Source of the DNA: Apostichopus japonicus
Lineage: Eukaryota > Echinodermata > Holothuroidea > Aspidochirotida > Stichopodidae
Length of the DNA: 64,000 bases
Reading direction: 5' to 3'
Assembly (NCBI RefSeq): GCF_037975245.1
Contig: NC_092571.1
Coordinates: 13,606,917 to 13,670,916 of the forward strand
The translations under genes were made by a program, and so were the position numbers. Below the pieces are notes generated by a model that was given only the letters and a program-made list of their open reading frames with translations, was not told the origin of the DNA and did not search any database. Every line of letters begins with the position of its first letter. Within the stretch, counting starts at the first letter, position 1. This document shows positions 57,401 through 64,000 of this stretch, piece by piece.

Positions 57401-57591
57401 AGTTAGAAAAGTACGTTGCTTGTTTTGGTGCGATTTAGTATTCGGAAATTGTTCTTAATCTGAAGCATTTTCTGAGGTGGAAGGTTTTTTAAATGCTAGA
57501 CGATGACTTTAAAAATGATGAATATACAGCCGGATTTTTCTTTCAAAGCATTTGCGTACACGGTTAATAAAATAAATGACAAAAGTCTCAC

Positions 57592-58417
57592 CTGGATTAC
57601 TTTTAGAGATATTAAATTCACATCTGTCCGAATACTGCGGTGTAGAAAGGGACGCCATCGTTTCCTGTATAGCGATGCATCCAACAGTTGAGTTCTGATC
57701 ACAAGACGTAATGCCAACAGAAAGCTCTTGAATACCGTTTTCATCCGTGTAATGTTTCTGAAAATCACAACCTTCGGGCTCAAGCATTTCCAGATTTATC
57801 GGTGGAAACCCGTTTGTTATTGAACAGGATATAGTTACGTGGTAGGAGCCAGATGGGGATGAGGAGGGGCCTTGGCAAACAAGAGGTGTAGAAGGCTGGT
57901 ATACTGTAAAGAGATGATAGGTGTGATGAGAGTAAAGAGTATACGGGGAGTCAGCATCAGTCAATGACAGATGATAAGTACCAGCATCCTCTCGTTGAAG
58001 GTTTAAGATGGCGAAAGAAAAATCAACCTTAGTAATTTTAGGCCGGTAGTTGGACCGCTCTTCCTCGATATAGTCTACTTTTTCTTGAAATAAATATCGA
58101 TTGACTGTCTGATTCAATCTTATTTGTATACCGTTGTAGGAGTAAGCCCCTTTAGAGGGAACGCCTCCATTAGTACGTCCGGTAAAGTTCATCACTACTC
58201 GTAAACCATATAAATTTACATATATTTCATTTATAGATAATTTTATATGATCTCTATTAACAGCAATATCCGGGAACGAGAAGTCACAGCCTAGCATAGC
58301 GTAGCATTCCTTTGAATTTACTGTTTTTCCTTCTGTGCAGTGATAGTTGCAACCGATTACGTTACAAGCATATAATACAAGGAGATGCAAGAACTTTGAA
58401 ACAATGAAACCATCCAT
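57592..58417 (-). CDS. IgSF leader plus two-domain exon, intact (type B, copy L)
   Basis: A single open exon from the ATG at 58,417 to the consensus donor (CCAG|GTGAGA, exon end 57,592), about 275 residues, ending in phase 1. Residues 1-~20 form a signal peptide (FLHLLVLYACNVIG). Then comes C-x3-C-x10-C-x5-C (CNYHCTEG...MLGCDFSFP), MNFTGR, NRYLFQ and NLQREDAGTYHLSL. As in type A, the cysteine expected after the DAGTY motif is missing. The second domain has VCQGPSSSP, TISCSITNGFPP, EGCDFQKHYT, TSCDQNSTVGC and DRCEFNIS, about six cysteines in all. It is probably extracellular. A matching transmembrane exon lies 9.8 kb downstream. Close relatives are at 35.7 and 16.4 kb. Confidence 0.75.
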
Positions 58418-58439
58418 GTTTTAATAACTAACGCCTTTT

Positions 58440-59720
58440 GAAGTTGTCCAACGTCGCAGACGTGCGTAACTTTGCAGCTACATCCATTTGACAACCCATA
58501 TAATAGATATGAAGTGATGTTTGTTTCAATGCGCATGCGTTAATTTGCCTTAAACTGCGCACAACTGGAATTATATTTCGGACATTAAAACATGCAAGAG
58601 TGTGTTTCAGTTTAAACATTATTGTATATTTTACTTGAGCAGTTATATTAGCTATAAAGTAATGCTTTTAATATAACATTGTTATTTAATGAAATAAATA
58701 TGTGTTTTTATATATGTGTCTGTGTGTGTGAAGGGTTCGTTGTCCTTGTTTCGTGTTATTGCTATCGATTTCATTCTTATACGTGGCTTTTGAAACAGTA
58801 CCCTCCAGTAACCTCAAATGGAGTTTTAGTATGTAACGAATGTCATTACAGAACTATACTCGTACTGAATTAGACAAAGAAAAACACATGACGGGAATAC
58901 AACGTTGGACTTCAAATAAAGCACTGACAGAGCCAAGGCATATAGACATTATTTTCACAATTTTAATGTGACACAAAACAGACTGACTGCACCTGAGACT
59001 GATGACGCCCTCGCATTAAAATAATAAATAACAAAGATGAATTCGTGATCACTCCACCTTGATCTCCTCCTATTAACCAAAAAACGTAATAACAGTTTTT
59101 ATTTTGTTTATATTGCTTATCCACGAGAATTCATATCACTATAGTTCTCGATCATTATTGAATTATTTTTAGTATTACTTTATCACAGTTTAAATATAAC
59201 AGGATAGTGGACTCATAAGGCAGTAAGATAAGTAAAACGCACTCACAAATAGTAACTCCATGATTTACCTTCCGTTTTATTTTTTGGAGTCCCTAGACGA
59301 CCCTAACATATTGATTAATTTATGGAATTTAATTAATCGCATTGTTCATTGTGCCGTTATCAAGTTATTTATATCAACTTTGCACACCTCGATAACGAGA
59401 GTCCATGCCGGCTTTGAACTCAGTTCGTTTTCAAAGAATATGGCAACGCTTTGTCAAGAACTGAATACCAGTCGCCGTTTGGAACGTCTTTTAACCCACC
59501 TTGCTTAATAACCATCCGTATAATTGTAGTTCTATAATGTGGAAATACATTAAAATTCACTTCAGAAACGGAAAGACACATGATAGCATCCCTGTGAACG
59601 AATATGTAAAGTGATTTCATATTTAACTCTCTACAGTAACGTTTTGCTAGATGTTTCAACGTTTAACTCTAGATGGCTTTAAGTCAAACATAACAGGGTA
59701 TGAGCAGATAAATGCTAGAT
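58440..59720. other. Spacer between type B and type A exons
   Basis: The first ~60 bp (GTTGTCCAACGTCGCAGACG) match the 5' flank of copy G at 36,560 and may be a shared 5' UTR/promoter. The rest is AT-rich, shared with 36.7-39.2 kb, and has no supported gene. Confidence 0.45.
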
Positions 59721-59729
59721 AGAGCTTAC

Positions 59730-60204
59730 CAAATAGACGGTAAGTGTGTTGCATTACATTCGGGCCGGCGGTTGAGTCGCTGTTTGTAGACTTAAGGTCA
59801 ACTTGATAAGTTCCAGCATCGTCTAGTTGGATGTTTAGGATTGAGAAATAAAAGTTATAGCAGTAATGCCTATAGTTACAATAGAGGTTTTCTGCTTTGA
59901 AAAGATAACGATCATAATTATGATCTTCATAATACCAGAAAATTCCAGAGTAAAGAAAGGGAGCTCGAGGAACAGCATCATCGGTAGCCAGCTCGGTGAA
60001 GTTCAAATCTAATCTAAATATATATCTATATTCATATGATAATGAAATACTTGGAAATGATAAGTCACAGCCAACAACCACGTAACAGTCTGTTGATTTT
60101 ACTGTTGGTCCATCTTGACAATGATAATCACAATCAATATCTTTGGAAAATGACAACATTATTAGACAAATGAGAAAACAAGGTAAAACAGGTAAAAATC
60201 CCAT
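59730..60204 (-). CDS. IgSF leader plus V-like domain exon, intact (type A, copy M)
   Basis: Open from the ATG at 60,204 to a consensus donor (TTTG|GTAAGC, exon end 59,730), about 158 residues, phase 1. It has a hydrophobic signal peptide (LPCFLICLIMLSFSKDI), then C-x3-C-x10-C-x5-C (CDYHCQDG...VVVGCDLSFP), LDLNFTELATDDAVP, an extra cysteine pair in CNYRHYC, and NIQLDDAGTYQVDL. The F-strand cysteine is again missing. Its closest relative is the SINE-broken exon at 39.2-39.9 kb. The second Ig domain seen in type B exons is absent; the donor falls where that domain would begin. Confidence 0.73.
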
Positions 60205-60275
60205 ATCGATAGATTACAGTAATGTAACAATTATTCACAGTAGTTATGTTGAATGTCGTAACTGCAACACTTAAC
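60205..60275 (-). promoter_or_regulatory. Conserved 5' flank of type A Ig exon
   Basis: TATCGATATGGG at the start and ACTGTGAATAATTGTTACAT upstream match the other type A flanks. Confidence 0.4.
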
Positions 60276-60279
60276 GCAT

Positions 60280-61195
60280 TCTGTCTGTAAAGCGAGGAGC
60301 GCTGTTTATTAATCAAAGCAAGGAGTCGTTATTAAGAACCACCCGTACATGCTCACATGTGTTTTTTTTTCCATTTGAATAATATATGTGCTGATTCAAA
60401 ATGAAAGTGATCAGGATGACAAATTATTTTGATAGGCATGTCACAATGGAATTCACCTGAACTTATACTTTCGAGATAAGTAAGTCTGCTGATATATGTA
60501 GTGATATCATAACCTTTAACTGGTTATCTTAATGGATATAAAGCAGTTCAAATAGCTCGGATGATTTTATTCTATACATGCAAGTCAAACATGTATTTCT
60601 GGATTTTCTGTGTCTAGTGCATTTTACATAAATACTATCTAACTTAACCAGATTCACCACTGAATGAATTGTTACACATATCTATAAAAGACAGAAAACA
60701 TGTCTTTGGGGCTAAAATGGAGAATCATTCGAAGCAAGCTTTTTATATTTCAACAACTTTACTACTACCAATTAATACTCAAAATAAGATATTTGTAAGC
60801 AGTCAAACTGTGACACCCTCATAGTTTTCGCAAACAATGTCCTTTTTTATTACAATCGTACATAGTAGGCAATAAGTAGGCAACGCAGGTGGTTTTAGCC
60901 GTTTATTATACTAGTTTAGAGACAATATTTCATGTGTATTTTCAAGTTTTACAAGATAGTTAAAATAATATTATCATATATGTGAGACCAAAAACCGTCC
61001 ATTGATTGCCTAACTTATTTTCAACAATTCAATTTTTCGGTCGAATGATCCAACAACAATGTGGAGTGCATCCTGTGCTAGAGAATTGGAGGGCGGGAAA
61101 TTACCTCATACCTGCCTCCCATCCAACCACCAAAACACATTAGAACTAGTTTGATGGCTATTTAATAATAATAATAATAATAGCCGAAACAACCG
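60280..61195. other. No gene; duplicated 5' flank
   Basis: Similar to 39,930-40,540 (GAGGAGCGCTGTTTAT, ATACATGCAAGTCAAACATG, ATAATAGCCGAAACAAC). There is a short (TAA)n run at ~61,165. Confidence 0.5.
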
Positions 61196-61540
61196 GTAAA
61201 TATGACGTGGTTAAAAAGTGGAAATTTCGTTCATGACTATGATTCATTCCTAATAAATCATTACTATGTTACGTCATTTCAGATGATACAAATTGAAACA
61301 GTAAGTAAGAAACTATAAGGATTACATATTCAGATCCTGACTGGATCACTGGGTTGTGTCCTTTGGCTTATTCAATTACCTTTCTTCACTCCTGTGTGTG
61401 ACAAGGGACTTAAGGTTTTGGTTATAATCAACATAGTTTAATGCATGGCTCATCCTATACGATTTCCAAGCCGATACTCATTCAAAACTGATATGTTTTA
61501 TAATTTCTTAACATATTTTACATTTATGACCAGTTGCTAC
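61195..61540. repeat. Start of a further block alpha copy
   Basis: Matches 40,535-41,020 (CAGATCCTGACTGGATCACT, GGGTTGTGTCC) and is then interrupted by LINE sequence. Confidence 0.6.
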
Positions 61541-61574
61541 TGAGAAGGACGGAGAAGATAGTGGATGACACTTT

Positions 61575-61632
61575 ACTACAGAATCATCCCATACTACAGA
61601 ATCATCCCATACTACAGAATCATCCCATTCTT
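61575..61632. repeat. Three-copy 18-bp tandem repeat
   Basis: CTACAGAATCATCCCATA repeated about three times, at the junction with a LINE 3'-UTR fragment whose own sequence has CATCCCATTCT at the same point. Confidence 0.85.
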
Positions 61633-61904
61633 ACAAACGAAACTCAGGTCAAGCGAGCCAAAAAAGTACATGCGCCCAGCGACCTGCAGAGACAAGACGC
61701 CCAACCACCCACTGAAACATTCAAAAAATTACAAAAGGTCGACCAGCACGCAGGGAAACGAAACCCCCCTCCCCAGCACACCACCGTCCAAAAAAGGCAG
61801 CCCCAGTTAAACGGCGAAAATCCCCTTCAACCTGAAGGCGGATATCAGACTTCACCGCCTCCAGGACTGCCTGCCAACTGGCATGGCGGGTCACGTAAGA
61901 AGCA
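61622..61904 (-). mobile_element. LINE 3'-UTR fragment with inverted 3' end
   Basis: Minus-oriented late ORF2/3' UTR (to ~61,880) directly joined to a plus-oriented GGCATGGCGGGTCACGTAAG plus AAGCAC, the same kind of inverted join as at 29,370. Confidence 0.65.
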
Positions 61905-61991
61905 CTTGAAGAACAGGATCTCTGCGACGGTTGACTCAGCTGAGGCTATTTTACACCACGTTCGGCTTTCAAAGAGCAGTGTAGAACATTT

Positions 61992-64000
61992 GTGCTTTTT
62001 ACGTGACCCGCCATGCGGGATACAAAACGTCACGGCCAAACGGCACTACCGAACCATCCCATTCTGACAAACGAAACTAAGGTCTAGCGAGCCAAAAAAC
62101 ATACGCCCGCCGACCTGCAGAGACAAAACGCCCAACCCCCCCCCCCACTGAAACATTCAAAAACGTACAGAAGGACGACCCGCACGCAGCGAAACGAAAA
62201 ACCCCTCCCCAGCACACCAACGTCCAAAAAAGGCAGCCCCAGATAAACGGGGAAAATCGCCTTCAATCTGAAGGCGAATGTCGGACTTCACCGCCTCCAG
62301 GACTGCCTGCCAACTGGCAAATTTCCCCCTAAAAACCAAATTACATCTATTCCGCCAAACATGTTTTTTTACAATAGAGCAAACAAAAATGATGCGGTGC
62401 AACACAGCTACCGAACAAACTGGAGGGTCTACCCCATATAAAATAAAGCCCTGCCCTACCGACCATGAACGGTCTCCCGTAACACGGTCGGTCCAGGTCT
62501 GGAACCACTCCCATAAGTTTACTACAAAGTAACAATGCCAAAAAACATGAGCAGTACTCTATAAGCTGTCACAGCCGGTCCTAGGGCACAGTCCATCACC
62601 CAATCGCCAATGATATCTTTTTAGGTTGGTCACCAAGGCACCGTGTGCAACTCTCCATGCAAGATCACGGAGCCTGTAACCATTCAGCTTTGAATGCACC
62701 GAACGCCATACTTCGGCAGAATGACGTCCCTGGACAAAAGTTGCATTCAAGGCCTTATCCCTCAACGAACTGTGAACGAGGGCCGGCTGTGACAGGTCAA
62801 CAAGGGGCAACTCAATCAGAGCGGAGCAGATGACACGCACCACCCTGTTTGGAGTACTACTATGCGGTTCTCTGTTGCTAAACAGCGCCGGGACCCATCG
62901 ACGCAGGTGCAAACCGCCCCAAAAACGTACAAAATATGAACAAGGCAACCCTGGGTCAGTTACCGCTACAAACAACTGCTTAAATAACAAAAAGGTCAAT
63001 TTACTTCCCAGATGAACCACCCCTAGTCCCCCCTCCTCCAGTTTTTGGTACAATACCGCCCTCTTGACAAGCTCTGTACCCCCAGACCATATGATGAAAA
63101 TATCGCCCTCTCCAACCGTACCAGGACGCGACGCGGAATAGGGTACACCGCGCCCGGGTACCACAAGATGGGCGAAACGAAACGATTAATAACAGTGACT
63201 TTCCCCAAGATCGAAAGCCAGCGGGTGCCAAAGGTTTCGAGTCTGCTCTGAAATAACTCAGCCCTCTCGTTCCAGGTGACATCACAAGGTGCATCGTAGC
63301 CGAACCATATACCAATAATTTTGATATTCTGATCCGACCACGACGCACCGAATGGTAAGTCTCTGTATCTCCAGCTACCAAGACGAAGGCCCTTTGTCTT
63401 TTCTGGATTCAACTTCGCCCCGGTAGCTCTCTCAAAAATAGATAGATCCTGCGAGAGTGCCCGAAAGGAGCCCAGACTCGAAACAATACATGTCACGTCA
63501 TCTGCATATTGAGCGCATTTCACTTTGGCACCCCCTGGCACAACGAATGGAACAAGTTTGGAGTCCCTTTCCAAAAGACGAGAGAGGGACTCGCTAAACA
63601 AAACATAAAGTAATGGAGACAGAGGGCACCCCTGGCGCACCCCCCTCTCTACGTTAAAAACCCCTGAACAAAACCCATTTACGATAACAGAACTGAAACT
63701 TTGTTCATACAAAACAGAAATCCATTTACGAAAATTTGGGTGCAACTGAAACGTCTCCAATACATTCATTAAAAAACCGCGATCCACCATGTCAAAGGCC
63801 TTCTGCTGGTCCAGAGACACCAATGCACATGGCAGATCACGCTCAATAACAAAGTGGGTCAAGTCGCGCATCAACCACAAGTTCTGCTGGATGCAATGAC
63901 CCTTCACTGCACAAGTCTGGAGATCACCAACAAGATGCGGCATAGCCAGTGCAAGGCGGTTGCACAAAGCCTTAGCCAGCAACTTGTAGTCCACATTTAG
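61992..64000 (-). mobile_element. Tx1-like LINE copy 3, runs off right edge
   Basis: The 3' end is at ~61,992 (TGCTTTTTACGTGACCCGCC). It extends through the 3' UTR and ORF2 to the middle of the RT domain at the window edge. It is very similar to copy 1 in the overlapping region. Confidence 0.9.
62157..64000 (-). pseudogene. LINE ORF2 C-terminal half, frameshift plus stop
   Basis: From the right edge the RT reads DYKLLAKALCNRL, GHCIQQNLWLMRD, DQQKAFDMVDRG, GVRQGCPLSP, the catalytic QYADD and KLNPEKTKGLRLGSW. A shift near 63,090 separates this from the next frame (RAVLYQKLEEGG onward), and a TAG follows TGCDSL in the C-terminal zinc knuckle (near 62,562). The ORF2 end is at 62,157. This copy is dead but only lightly damaged. 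Confidence 0.85.

Noticed and set aside
61534-62067. 177-codon plus-strand ORF with tandem repeats
   Set aside because: It runs antisense through LINE 3'-UTR fragments and the 18-bp tandem repeat and has no protein features.
1-64000. CRISPR arrays, bacterial operons, tRNA or rRNA genes
   Set aside because: No regularly spaced direct repeats with unique spacers, no Shine-Dalgarno-led gene strings, and no recognisable tRNA or rRNA sequences. All signals are eukaryotic.

Overview
This is a eukaryotic, AT-rich, intron-containing window that looks like invertebrate animal DNA. The evidence is degenerate immunoglobulin-superfamily (IgSF) exons with consensus splice donors, several LINE lineages, short non-autonomous DNA transposons and a SINE headed by U2 snRNA. 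A marine deuterostome such as an echinoderm would fit, but no single-copy marker fixes the species. There are no bacterial operons, CRISPR arrays, or recognisable tRNA or rRNA genes.

The backbone is a tandemly duplicated IgSF cluster on the minus strand. The repeating unit, in plus-strand order, is: a non-exonic block (alpha), an intronic stretch, an optional transmembrane exon, a pair of older Ig exons, a two-domain Ig exon (type B), a spacer, and a one-domain Ig exon (type A). Approximate units are 3.7-20.4 kb, 20.4-30.8 kb, 30.8-40.5 kb and 40.5-61.2 kb, and a fifth begins at 61.2 kb. Each Ig exon carries its own start codon and signal peptide. Where the donor survives it cuts in the same phase (phase 1). 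A transmembrane exon at 47,707-47,791 has the matching acceptor phase. Of about a dozen Ig copies, three read through intact (29.8-30.3, 57.6-58.4 and 59.7-60.2 kb). The others carry stops, frameshifts, truncations or an inserted SINE, which is a birth-and-death pattern.

Mobile DNA fills much of the rest. A Tx1/L1-like LINE (ORF1 with three CCHC knuckles; ORF2 with APE endonuclease, reverse transcriptase and a terminal zinc knuckle) has an apparently intact copy running off the left edge (1-3,660, minus), a dead nearly full-length copy (21,947-26,608, plus), a dead copy running off the right edge (61,992-64,000, minus), a 5'-truncated copy split by a 373-bp inverted-repeat element (27,086-29,000), and many short 3' tails. 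A second, CR1-like LINE (31,857-34,436, minus) is split just past its FADD motif by a DNA transposon. Another inverted-repeat transposon at 49,626-50,971 has a relative nested inside it.

The most unusual items are the U2-snRNA-headed SINE family (5.6, 21.0 and 39.6 kb), one copy of which has broken an Ig leader exon; the Ig cluster, whose V-like domain lacks the usual F-strand cysteine and has a conserved four-cysteine N-terminal signature; and an AT microsatellite lying inside the coding loop of the V-like domain. Homology and splicing statements come from reading the sequence by eye, without database searches or transcripts.
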